Source: Acidimicrobiales bacterium (GTDB taxonomy: Bacteria; Actinomycetota; Acidimicrobiia; Acidimicrobiales; Poriferisodalaceae). Taken from it: DNA of 64,000 nucleotides. Location of the stretch: NCBI GenBank assembly GCA_041394185.1, contig JAWKIQ010000003.1, positions 62,001 to 126,000 of the forward strand, written 5' to 3'. Every line of letters starts with the position of its first letter. Positions within the stretch are counted from its first letter, which is position 1. The translations under genes were made by a program, and so were the position numbers. This document shows, piece after piece, positions 33,511-41,168 of this stretch. The notes beneath the pieces are model-generated. The model was not told where the DNA came from and did no database searches. It was given only the letters and a program-made list of their open reading frames with translations.

Positions 33511-35133
33511 TCAGAAGGCGAGTCGGAGCAGAGCCGATTGCGGGATCGGACCGACTACCGGTGACTCCCAGGAGACGATGTCGAGAATCGATACCAAGCC
33601 CGAAGATGGTGTCTCGAACACAAGACCGCCGGCCAGGCAGTTGCTCATCTGCAGATCGACCCTGATGCCCGATGTATCGGGGCCGAGGAGGACTCCCCGA
33701 ACCTCTGGGGCGAAGTCATGCCCGAAGCATCTCACCTGCCCGGTGACGGCGGCATCCCGGTTGGCACCCACGAGCGTCACCTCGGCAAGTCTCGCGCCTT
33801 CCCAGTAGCCATCCAGGCGTACGCCGGTGACCCCCTCGTCGACGACGATGCCCCGAAGGTGATCGCGCCCCCAGTAGTGGCCGTTCGTGATGATGGTTCC
33901 GAAGCCGCCCGGTCCGATCTGTATCGCGGCCGGCAGCAGCTGATCGTCTGGCACCCACTCGTGGGTTGAGACGAACAGGTTCGTCAAGACGAGGTCGTGG
34001 GGGCCGTCGAGCAGAACCGCAGGTTCGGTCGGTGAGCCCGATTGCTGGACCTGAAGATCCATGATGAAGGCGTCGGTCGCCGGGTCTGGCTGGGCTGCCT
34101 CGCCCCAGTCGTCTGGTTTCCACGACGTGTGGAAGCCCGAGCCGGTGGCGTGGCTCACCGTCAGATTGTCGATGTCGTACTGGTAGCCGTGGATCCGGAC
34201 GCCTTCGCAGATCTCCATGCAGTCGATCGTCAGATCGGCGATCGAGAAGTGATGGTTTCCGTCGCCATCCATGACGGCGGTTCGAACGATCGGACCCTCC
34301 GAAGGGTCGAAACCAGCGCCCGGGCGGATGATCGTCACACCCACACCGGCCCCTGTAAGGGCCTGATGATCTCCGATCACGATCGGGTCGTCCACCTCGA
34401 ACACCCCAGGGGGCAGCTGCAGATCGCCGGTCGGCTCCATCGGAGCCGGAACGGTCGTGCTGCTGGTCTGCGGCTCGGTTGTCGTCGTGAGCAACGGAAC
34501 TGTCGAGGTCGTCGAAGTCGTGGTCGAAGACGCAATCGCGGTCGTGGTGGTGGTGCTCACCGGAGGTTCCGCGGGCGGAGCGGGCTCGACCAGGTCCAGG
34601 CTCAGATAGTTGATGGCCGTCTGGTATTCGGCCGAATCGCCGAACGTGAGAACGAGCGACCCATCGGCGACGTCGACGGCAGCCGCCGACTCCAGGTTCA
34701 TGCGGCCGTTGTCGCCGTCCACGACCACAACGCCGTTGGCTTCGATGCGATTGAGCGTGGACAAAGCGCTGTCCCCCCAACCGACCGTCACCAGGTACCG
34801 ACCGTTCGGCACATCGATCCGCCACTTGACGGCTGGGCTGAAGCGCCACTGCTTGTCGTACCAGCGCGACTCGGCCCGGCACACCGTGTCCCGAATACCC
34901 AGGTCCGATGATCGATTGAAGCACTGGCTGCGGTGAAGTTCGTCGAGCCAGCCAAACCCGCGCTGGGGGTCGTAGGCGCCGCCCGATTCGGTGACCCACC
35001 CCTCTACATCGAGCTTGCCGAAGTTGACCCGGACCTGCTCGGCCGCCCGCGCCGGCGAGTCGGCCAGGACGAGAGCCGACCACGCGACGATCGCAAGCGA
35101 GATGATTACCCGGGAGTATGGGCGGAGCGACAC
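33511..35133 (-). CDS. Secreted malectin-like/beta-helix protein
   Basis: This 540-residue protein starts at GTG 35133 (GGAGG 5 bases upstream); an ATG at 35163 lacks a site. A signal peptide (VIISLAIVAWSALVLADSPA) is followed by a malectin/CBM-like domain of about 140 residues (VRVNFGKLDVEGWVTESGGA, RYLVTVGWGD, LTFGDSAEYQTAINYLSLDL). A long Ser/Thr linker (about 195-235) precedes a right-handed beta-helix domain (HHFSIADLTIDCMEICEGVR, HGYQYDIDNLTVSHATGSGF). It may bind and process polysaccharide, but no pectate-lyase catalytic set was recognised. Confidence 0.82.
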   Translation of the reverse strand: MSLRPYSRVIISLAIVAWSALVLADSPARAAEQVRVNFGKLDVEGWVTESGGAYDPQRGFGWLDELHRSQCFNRSSDLGIRDTVCRAESRWYDKQWRFSPAVKWRIDVPNGRYLVTVGWGDSALSTLNRIEANGVVVVDGDNGRMNLESAAAVDVADGSLVLTFGDSAEYQTAINYLSLDLVEPAPPAEPPVSTTTTTAIASSTTTSTTSTVPLLTTTTEPQTSSTTVPAPMEPTGDLQLPPGVFEVDDPIVIGDHQALTGAGVGVTIIRPGAGFDPSEGPIVRTAVMDGDGNHHFSIADLTIDCMEICEGVRIHGYQYDIDNLTVSHATGSGFHTSWKPDDWGEAAQPDPATDAFIMDLQVQQSGSPTEPAVLLDGPHDLVLTNLFVSTHEWVPDDQLLPAAIQIGPGGFGTIITNGHYWGRDHLRGIVVDEGVTGVRLDGYWEGARLAEVTLVGANRDAAVTGQVRCFGHDFAPEVRGVLLGPDTSGIRVDLQMSNCLAGGLVFETPSSGLVSILDIVSWESPVVGPIPQSALLRLAF

Positions 35134-35318
35134 GAAAGCCTCCGAAGGTGCGAGCTCACCCATGTCTGTCGACCGGACCGCGCGACGGCTGCGTAGTCTT
35201 GCCTCATGGTCCGGCCCTCCGATCTGCACCCAGACGAGGCCGAGCACACGACCGCGCGCCGCGGCCATGCCCGAGATCGACCTGATACCCGAAGGGCATT
35301 ACCGGGACGAGAAGACCC

Positions 35319-36146
35319 TCACTCTCTCGACCGGTAGCGGGTGTGGTCGGCCACCATCAACCAGTCTGCTGGTGGTTCCTCCAACCCGAGCTCTGCCAGC
35401 AGCTGATGGCTGTAGGCGATCCGCCCGGTCAGATCACCCGTGGCCAAAGCCAGAGCAGCCCGGGCCATCATCGATTCGTCCTCGACCCACCGCTCGCGGT
35501 CAGGGGTGATCAGTTGGTGGTGCACCACCCCAGGCGTCGCCACTACCGATGTAGGAGACAGGGCGTTCACGGTGATCCCGTCGTCGAACAGCTCGGCTGC
35601 AAGCCCTGTCGAGAACCGCTCGAGGGCAGCCTTCACCATGCCGTAGACCGTGCTGCCTCTGGCCTTGGAATCGGGATAGGGGTGAAGGCCGGCCTTGGAC
35701 GAGATGTTCAGGATCGATCCTGAGCCGCGTTCGCGCATCGACGGAATCACCATCTGGGCCAGCTCGAAGGGTGCCCGCACCTGAACCTCGAACATCAGCC
35801 TCCAACGCTTCTCGGTGAACTCCTCAACCGGCTCGAAATAGGTGACGGCGCCGTTGTTCACGAGCACGTCGATAGGGCCCAGTTCCCTCACGGTCTCCTC
35901 CACGAGCCGGGCACGATCATCGGCACGCGCGAGGTCGGCAACCACCGGGTGGGCAACCCCACCGGAACCCCGAATCGCCTCGACCGTTGTGGTCAGCGAC
36001 CCGGCGAAGCGGCTGTCACCCTCCTCAGAGGTTCGAGCCGACACACATACGGCGGCCCCCTCAGCGGAGAAGAGCTCGGCGATGGCGGCGCCTATCCCCC
36101 TGCTCGCTCCGGTGACGACCGCGATCTGACCTTCCAGCTTTCCCAT
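35319..36146 (-). CDS. Short-chain dehydrogenase/reductase
   Basis: This 275-residue NAD(P)-dependent oxidoreductase has the classical features: nucleotide loop VVTGASRGIGAAIAELF, VLVNNGAVTYFE, the catalytic Ser region ILNISSKAGL and the catalytic YGMVK (Y-x3-K). LSPTSVVATPGVVHH follows. The Arg after the glycine loop and RTSEEGDS suggest NADP(H) preference, but this is weak. The substrate is unknown. The gene stands alone, with 185 bases to the next gene downstream and a divergent YibE/F gene upstream. Confidence 0.93.
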   Translation of the reverse strand: MGKLEGQIAVVTGASRGIGAAIAELFSAEGAAVCVSARTSEEGDSRFAGSLTTTVEAIRGSGGVAHPVVADLARADDRARLVEETVRELGPIDVLVNNGAVTYFEPVEEFTEKRWRLMFEVQVRAPFELAQMVIPSMRERGSGSILNISSKAGLHPYPDSKARGSTVYGMVKAALERFSTGLAAELFDDGITVNALSPTSVVATPGVVHHQLITPDRERWVEDESMMARAALALATGDLTGRIAYSHQLLAELGLEEPPADWLMVADHTRYRSRE

Positions 36147-36264
36147 ACCCCAACTTCAGCACACTCGGGTGCGTCCCAGTACTTCTGGGCCGCAAGGAGG
36201 CGAGCTTCCTCGCGAGTCGACATCGAGCACCCACGAGACCTCTGGATGGCTAGCTTCTTACCGC

Positions 36265-37557
36265 ATGGGGCACAGCCACGGTCATGGCCACGAACACGGC
36301 GGCTTCGATGCCCAACATTGGAGGTCGTGGCTGGCCGACCCCAGGTCCAGGGTCATCGGCTGGATGTTGATGGTCGCCGCCGCCGCAACGGTTGGGGGAA
36401 TCATCGCCTATTGGCCCAGTGGCGACGGTCGCCAAGCCGCCATCGTCAGCGCCAACGAGCTGGGTCTGGTCAGCGACCGGCTGGCGGCCACCGTCCTCCA
36501 GGTCACGGATGCTCAATGCTCGTACTCGAGTGATCCTGGCGAGATCTGCAGGCAGATGGACGTTCGCCTCGACGACGGCCCCGAGGCCGGCTCGCTGGTG
36601 GCGCTGCCAGAGGTGAATCTGGCGTTCAACCCGTATCTGCCCGACCTCTCCCCCGGCGACGGTGTGGTCCTCGGCTATGAAGACAGCACGGGCATCTATT
36701 TCTTCACCGACGTCGACCGTCGCAGCACGCTGTTGATTCTCGCTGCCTTGTTCATGGCCGTTGTCGTGACCTTCGGCCGGTTGAGGGGCCTGCTGGCGCT
36801 GGTCGCCATGGCGGCCACGCTGGTCATCCTGGTGGCCTTCGTCGCGCCGTCGGTTCTCGATGGCAACGACCCACTGGCCGTGTCGGTCGTCGCGGCCTGT
36901 GCCATTGCCTTCGTCACGCTGTACACCACTCACGGGCCGACTCCCACCACCACCGTCGCGCTCGCCGGAACGCTCGGGGCGCTTGGAGTGACCCTGGCCT
37001 TGTCGTGGCTGTTCTTTGCCCTGGCCGAGTTTTCTGGCCTGGCTTCCGAGGAAGCGCTGACCCTGCCCTTCGTAGCCAACCAGGTAGACGTCGGGGCTCT
37101 GCTGCTGGGAGGGGCGATAATCGGTGCCCTGGGTGCGCTCGACGATGTCACCGTCACCCAGGTAGCCACAGTCTCCGAGCTTCGCCGCCATAGCCCAGAC
37201 ATGCCCGCCAAGGAACTGTTCGCCGCAGGAATAAGGGTCGGTCGCGAACACATCGCGTCCACCGTCAACACCCTCTTGTTGGCCTATGCCGGCGCCAGCA
37301 TGCCCTTGCTGTTGTTGTTCGCGGCCTCCGACCAGTCGCTTCAGATGATCGCGAACACCGAGGTAGTCGCCATCGAGATAGCTCGCACTCTGTGCGGCTC
37401 GATGGGCTTGGTGGCAGCGGTGCCGGTCACCACAGCCCTGGCCGCGGCGCTGTCTGGTCGCGCGGACGCAATCACCGGCTCGGACGCCGCGCAACGCGAG
37501 ACGCCACCGCCGAGCTGGGACGACTTCGCTCCGCCAGACGAGCTGCGAGGCATCTAG
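36265..37557 (+). CDS. YibE/F family multi-pass membrane protein with His-rich N-terminus
   Basis: This 430-residue protein starts MGHSHGHGHEHGGFDAQHWR, a His-rich leader that could bind divalent metal. TM1 (VIGWMLMVAAAATVGGIIAY) is followed by an extracytoplasmic OB-like segment (about 60-150; VNLAFNPYLPDLSPGDGVVL) and then about seven TM helices, with GALGALDDVTVTQVATVSEL and ISVGREHIASTVNTLLLAYA-like family blocks. YibE/F proteins are membrane proteins of unknown transport activity. The start lies 32 codons inside a longer frame; TAGCTT lies 8 bases upstream, suiting a leaderless transcript. Confidence 0.87.
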   Translation: MGHSHGHGHEHGGFDAQHWRSWLADPRSRVIGWMLMVAAAATVGGIIAYWPSGDGRQAAIVSANELGLVSDRLAATVLQVTDAQCSYSSDPGEICRQMDVRLDDGPEAGSLVALPEVNLAFNPYLPDLSPGDGVVLGYEDSTGIYFFTDVDRRSTLLILAALFMAVVVTFGRLRGLLALVAMAATLVILVAFVAPSVLDGNDPLAVSVVAACAIAFVTLYTTHGPTPTTTVALAGTLGALGVTLALSWLFFALAEFSGLASEEALTLPFVANQVDVGALLLGGAIIGALGALDDVTVTQVATVSELRRHSPDMPAKELFAAGIRVGREHIASTVNTLLLAYAGASMPLLLLFAASDQSLQMIANTEVVAIEIARTLCGSMGLVAAVPVTTALAAALSGRADAITGSDAAQRETPPPSWDDFAPPDELRGI

Positions 37558-37685
37558 CTCCAATCGCACAAGCTCACCGAGCCACATCCCCACACGGTCA
37601 GGCGCCGGCGTGGACGCGGTCACCATGCGTGATCATCGAACGCTCCCGGTGGTAGCCGAATGGCCCTTCGAGTACTCTCGTTACC

Positions 37686-39080
37686 GTGTTGAGACCTCTC
37701 GCTTCCATCCTTGTCGTCCTGCTCCTGCTCGCCGCCTGTGGCGGTGGCGACGAAGGAGGATCCGACGCCTCGACGACCAGCCAGGCCACCACCTCGACCT
37801 CCGCTGTCGAAGCCGACGCCTCGACAACGACCTCGGCCGACACGACCACCACGACGCCCGAGCCGACCACTACGACGACGGCGTCGGCGACCACCGACGG
37901 GTCGACCACCACGACCGAAGCCGCAGAACCAGTGACTGAGGCCGATGAGACAGACTGGCTCACCATCGCTGCCGGGGTCACCATCGTCGGCTTCGAAGGG
38001 GAGAATGCGTCTGCCTCCAACGGGGTCCGCGCGATCGATGGTGAGCCCACCCAGATCGGCTTCAGCAACGACGCCTCAGAGCCCGTCGTCTACGTGTTCG
38101 AGCTGCCCGCGCCCACCACCTTCACCGCGTTCTCCATCCCCGACACCCGCAACTCGCCGGGGAACACGACCTTCTTCGGCTCGGTCGAGGTCGCCGGCTC
38201 GAATACCGGACCCGAGGAGGGCTTCGAAGTTCTCGTGTCCAACGATTTCGTCGAACTCGACGAAGGTCAGGAGGCCGCCCACTTCACCCCGTCCACCTCG
38301 ACTCCGGTTCGCTGGATTCGCCTCACGCTCTCCGGCGCGCTCCACGTCGAGCACGAGCCGGGAAAGACCGTCGTTCGCTTCACCGAGCTGATCGGACAGG
38401 GCGCTCAGGACCCGGTTCCCATGGGGGATAGGTTCAACGGCGTGTGGGAGCTGGCCTTCCTCGACAACCCCGATGGCTCGGGTGATCTGACCCAGCTTCG
38501 CCAAGACGGGTCTCGCGTGTCTGGTTGCATTGGATTCGCGATGGTCAACGGAACCGTCACAGGCAACGTCGTTCGCCTGAACGGAATCGACACCCGCAAC
38601 GACCGACCCAGCGCCTACCTATTCGTGGTCGGCGACGACGGCCGACTGCGAGGTATGGAATCGACCAACAACGGTGTGTTCAGGGCGCGCATCGGGCGTG
38701 TGTCGCCTGAAGGCACCACGACGCCATGTAGCCAGTCCGAACCCGAACCGATCGCATGTGGCTCGGTCGTCTACGTCAACTTCGATGTCAACTCCGCGAC
38801 TATCCGACCCGACTCGACCCAGGTCCTCGACGACTTGTACGAAGACCTCGGCGCACAGGAGGCGACGGTCGTCGGCCACACCTCCACCGAGGGCGATGCC
38901 GACCACAACCAGGACCTCTCCGAACGCCGCGCCCAGGCGGTGGTCGACGAGCTGGTCGCCAGAGGAATGCCCGCCGACCAGATCTCGAGCGAGGGCCGCG
39001 GCGAAACCGAGCCCCTGGTGCGTGAATCCGACGAAGCCTCACGCTCGATCAACCGCAGGGTCGAGATCGCCTGCGGATGA
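37686..39080 (+). CDS. OmpA-like lipoprotein with discoidin-like domain
   Basis: This 464-residue lipoprotein starts at a GTG, with TACTCT 7 bases upstream suggesting a leaderless mRNA. The lipobox is VVLLLLAACGG (Cys about residue 18). A Thr-rich linker (about 30-80) leads to a galactose-binding/discoidin-like domain (about 88-238; PVRWIRLTLSG, VVRFTELIGQG), a middle beta-rich domain, and a C-terminal OmpA domain (about 357-464; VYVNFDVNSATIRPDS, LSERRAQAVVDELVARGMPA, RSINRRVEI). The OmpA domain should bind diaminopimelate-type peptidoglycan, tying the lipid-anchored protein to the wall. Confidence 0.88.
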   Translation: MLRPLASILVVLLLLAACGGGDEGGSDASTTSQATTSTSAVEADASTTTSADTTTTTPEPTTTTTASATTDGSTTTTEAAEPVTEADETDWLTIAAGVTIVGFEGENASASNGVRAIDGEPTQIGFSNDASEPVVYVFELPAPTTFTAFSIPDTRNSPGNTTFFGSVEVAGSNTGPEEGFEVLVSNDFVELDEGQEAAHFTPSTSTPVRWIRLTLSGALHVEHEPGKTVVRFTELIGQGAQDPVPMGDRFNGVWELAFLDNPDGSGDLTQLRQDGSRVSGCIGFAMVNGTVTGNVVRLNGIDTRNDRPSAYLFVVGDDGRLRGMESTNNGVFRARIGRVSPEGTTTPCSQSEPEPIACGSVVYVNFDVNSATIRPDSTQVLDDLYEDLGAQEATVVGHTSTEGDADHNQDLSERRAQAVVDELVARGMPADQISSEGRGETEPLVRESDEASRSINRRVEIACG

Positions 39081-39090
39081 TCGGAGCAAT

Positions 39091-39108
39091 CGTCGGCCTC
39101 AGCCGACG
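39091..39108. terminator. Hairpin between convergent genes
   Basis: CGTCGGC-CTCA-GCCGACG is a perfect 7-base stem in the 18-base gap between two convergent lipoprotein genes, with the minus-strand stop codon in the loop. There is no T-run, so it is at best a bidirectional weak terminator. Confidence 0.35.
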
Positions 39109-40127
39109 AGCGTGAACGGCGTGAAGCTGGTTCCGTCGCTGAAGGTGAGCCCTTCGACGTAGAGGCTGTAGCCGCTCTCGTCGAGCTGGTCGATCGTGAT
39201 CGAGCCCATGGTGGCGAAGTCGCTTCCCAGCACGGGCTCGGGGCCCGAGCCGTCGGGGTCGTAGTAGACGCAGATCCCAGTGCTCGTGTTCGGGTCGTCA
39301 CACGAGATCTCGTATGTTCCCAGTTCGCCGGTCCAGGCCTCACCCCACTGCGTGTAGAGCTCGAACGACAGGAAGAACCCGTCGGAGTCCGGATTGGTGT
39401 GGATGTGGAAGTACGGGTCCGCATCCGCGTTGGTCAGGGCAAAGAACGGGGTAGAGGGCAACGCCGACCAGTCGATGGCGACAGTCGCCCCCTCGGTCAC
39501 TCGCCAAACCCCCGTGGTTCCGCCAGTCGCCGACCCGTCGGAAGCCTCGGTGCTCGGGCTCGCATGATCCGCTGGAATCGACATGTTCTGGTTGACGGTG
39601 ATGAAGTCACCGGTTTCGCCGATCTGGATCACCGCGGTCAATCCGGGGTTCGCTGGATCGGTGATGTTCAGCGCGACCGTGCCACCAAGATCGATCGGTT
39701 CGTCGACCGAGTAGCCCATCTCAGGCAGAGTCATTTGGTAGTGAGCGACGATCTCGGCGACGGTGGCTCCGGTCACCTCGAACACGACGCTCTGGTCGAC
39801 GCCGAACTCGGTCTCGTTGACGGTGAAGGGCGCCCAGTCGGTTTCTACCGAGTTACCTGGCGGAAGCCCAAACACCGTCTCGAAGTCGCCGCCACCAGGG
39901 TCAGACTGTCCGGTCGCGTCAGCGTCGTCGCCATCGGATCCGTCTTCTGAGGAATCACCCGATCCGCCTGAGCCTCCGGAGTTCGACTCGGAATCCGAGT
40001 TCGAACCTGTCTGCGACTCGTCATCTGTGCCCGACGGCGCACCCCCGGCATCTTCGGCCGACTCGCCACACCCAGCGGCGAGGACGAGACAGACCACGAG
40101 GGCCCCCAGCAATCGCCAGATCTTCAT
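39099..40127 (-). CDS. Putative lipoprotein of unknown function
   Basis: This 342-residue protein starts at ATG 40127 with GAAGGGTGG upstream. The lipobox is LVVCLVLAAGCGES (Cys about 20). A highly acidic Asp/Ser/Gly linker (about 25-75) is followed by two apparent domains. About 80-180 reads FTVNETEFGVDQSVVFEVTG, IVAHYQMTLPEMGYSVDEP. About 200-340 contains VAIDWSALPSTPFFALTNAD and GTYEISCDDPNTSTGICVYY. I do not recognise a family. It is convergent with the OmpA-like gene. Confidence 0.82.
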   Translation of the reverse strand: MKIWRLLGALVVCLVLAAGCGESAEDAGGAPSGTDDESQTGSNSDSESNSGGSGGSGDSSEDGSDGDDADATGQSDPGGGDFETVFGLPPGNSVETDWAPFTVNETEFGVDQSVVFEVTGATVAEIVAHYQMTLPEMGYSVDEPIDLGGTVALNITDPANPGLTAVIQIGETGDFITVNQNMSIPADHASPSTEASDGSATGGTTGVWRVTEGATVAIDWSALPSTPFFALTNADADPYFHIHTNPDSDGFFLSFELYTQWGEAWTGELGTYEISCDDPNTSTGICVYYDPDGSGPEPVLGSDFATMGSITIDQLDESGYSLYVEGLTFSDGTSFTPFTLVG

Positions 40128-40324
40128 GGTTCCACCCTTCTGAGATGAGTTGACCCCATAAGTCGGCCAACTCACTATCCCTTCAAGCAACAAGTGCCGC
40201 GGCTGCTGCTGAGCGTGGGTGTGCAGGGTCCGTTACGCGCCGTCGAAGTAGCGGCGATTGGATCGGGATAGCGGCCGGCCGGAACCGCAGACGGCAAGGG
40301 CCCCAAAACAAAACCGATGTCGTT

Positions 40325-40945
40325 GTGGGCGTGGCCGGCGGGCAATTCGCCAGCCAGGACGAAACCGAGCCAGGCTTCACACCCACGACCGTCAGCCCGG
40401 CAGATGCAGGTGCGGTCCGTGTCCTCGACACGATCGCAGAGGTCGAGCAGCTAATCGACGACTACGGCAACTGCATCATGGCCAACCGCGACTCCGGAGC
40501 GTTCGCAATCCAGCTCGACCGGGTCAAGGGCACAATCGGCCAAGCCCAGACATCCCACAAGGACCCCGCAGCTCTCGACGCCATCGATGCAGCCGAATCA
40601 CTCTGCGACTCCAAGTTGGCGTTCTCATCCTCGATCAGCCTCGCCGACCGATACGACGAACCAACACCCGACAGCGAATGGATCGTGTTCGGCAAGAACC
40701 CAACCGGATGGGAAGACGCCGACTGGATCATCGAGATCCACCTCGACACGGACAGGCCACTCAACCGGCTCGACCCGATCGGCCAATTGCTCGCCGACCA
40801 TCCCGACATCGCCTCTGGCACCTTCCAGGCACCATCGACCTACCGCGTCGTCCCCCGACAAAGCCCCATCCCCGAAGACCTGATCACCGCCATCACAGAC
40901 CTCGACGAAGTCATCGCGGTATGGAGAATCGCGAAACGCACCTAG
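40325..40945 (+). CDS. Hypothetical protein, possibly N-terminally truncated
   Basis: This 206-residue frame starts at GTG 40325 (another GTG at 40331). It is open upstream to about 40157 without an ATG, and no ribosome-binding site precedes either GTG. The protein (VRVLDTIAEVEQLIDDYGNC, AIDAAESLCDSKLAFSSSIS) has two Cys about 53 residues apart and no signal peptide, although the linker-like QDETEPGFTPTTVSPADAG start resembles the region after a lipobox. It may be a secreted protein that has lost its leader. It lies just before the tRNA-Val terminator. Codon choice (ccc, tcc, acc in runs) looks slightly different from its neighbours. Confidence 0.5.
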   Translation: MGVAGGQFASQDETEPGFTPTTVSPADAGAVRVLDTIAEVEQLIDDYGNCIMANRDSGAFAIQLDRVKGTIGQAQTSHKDPAALDAIDAAESLCDSKLAFSSSISLADRYDEPTPDSEWIVFGKNPTGWEDADWIIEIHLDTDRPLNRLDPIGQLLADHPDIASGTFQAPSTYRVVPRQSPIPEDLITAITDLDEVIAVWRIAKRT

Positions 40946-41006
40946 CGACCTCGCAAGCGGGCACTCATCCACAACGCTGGCAGCCCGCGGAGCGCCAAAA
41001 CCCAGA

Positions 41007-41030
41007 CGGCCAGGGCGTTTGCCCTGGCCG
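41007..41030 (-). terminator. Rho-independent terminator of tRNA-Val
   Basis: CGGCCAGGGC-GTTT-GCCCTGGCCG is a perfect 10-base stem with a 4-base loop. On the minus strand it is followed by TCTGGGTTTTGG. It lies 4 bases after the tRNA 3' end. Confidence 0.75.
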
Positions 41031-41033
41031 GAG

Positions 41034-41110
41034 TGGTGGGCGATACAGGAGTTGAACCTGTGACCTCTTGCGTGTCATGCAAGCGCGCTAACCAACTGCG
41101 CCAATCGCCC
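41034..41110 (-). tRNA. tRNA-Val (GAC)
   Basis: The minus strand reads GGGCGATTGGCGCAGTTGGT and folds into a full cloverleaf. The anticodon stem CTTGC/GCAAG closes the loop ATGACAC, giving anticodon GAC (Val). The T arm is CAGGTTCAACTCCTG. The acceptor GGGCGAT pairs with ATCGCCC, followed by discriminator A and an encoded CCA (41034-41036). Confidence 0.95.
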
Positions 41111-41121
41111 TGGGACGGGTA

Positions 41122-41149
41122 ACGGTACCACCTCCCCGAAGGGAATCAA
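41122..41149 (-). promoter_or_regulatory. Promoter of tRNA-Val
   Basis: The minus strand has -35 TTGATT (41149-41144), a 16-base spacer and -10 TACCGT (41127-41122), with 11 bases between the -10 box and the mature tRNA 5' end. Confidence 0.7.
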
Positions 41150-41168
41150 CACCGAAAACCCGGCGCTA

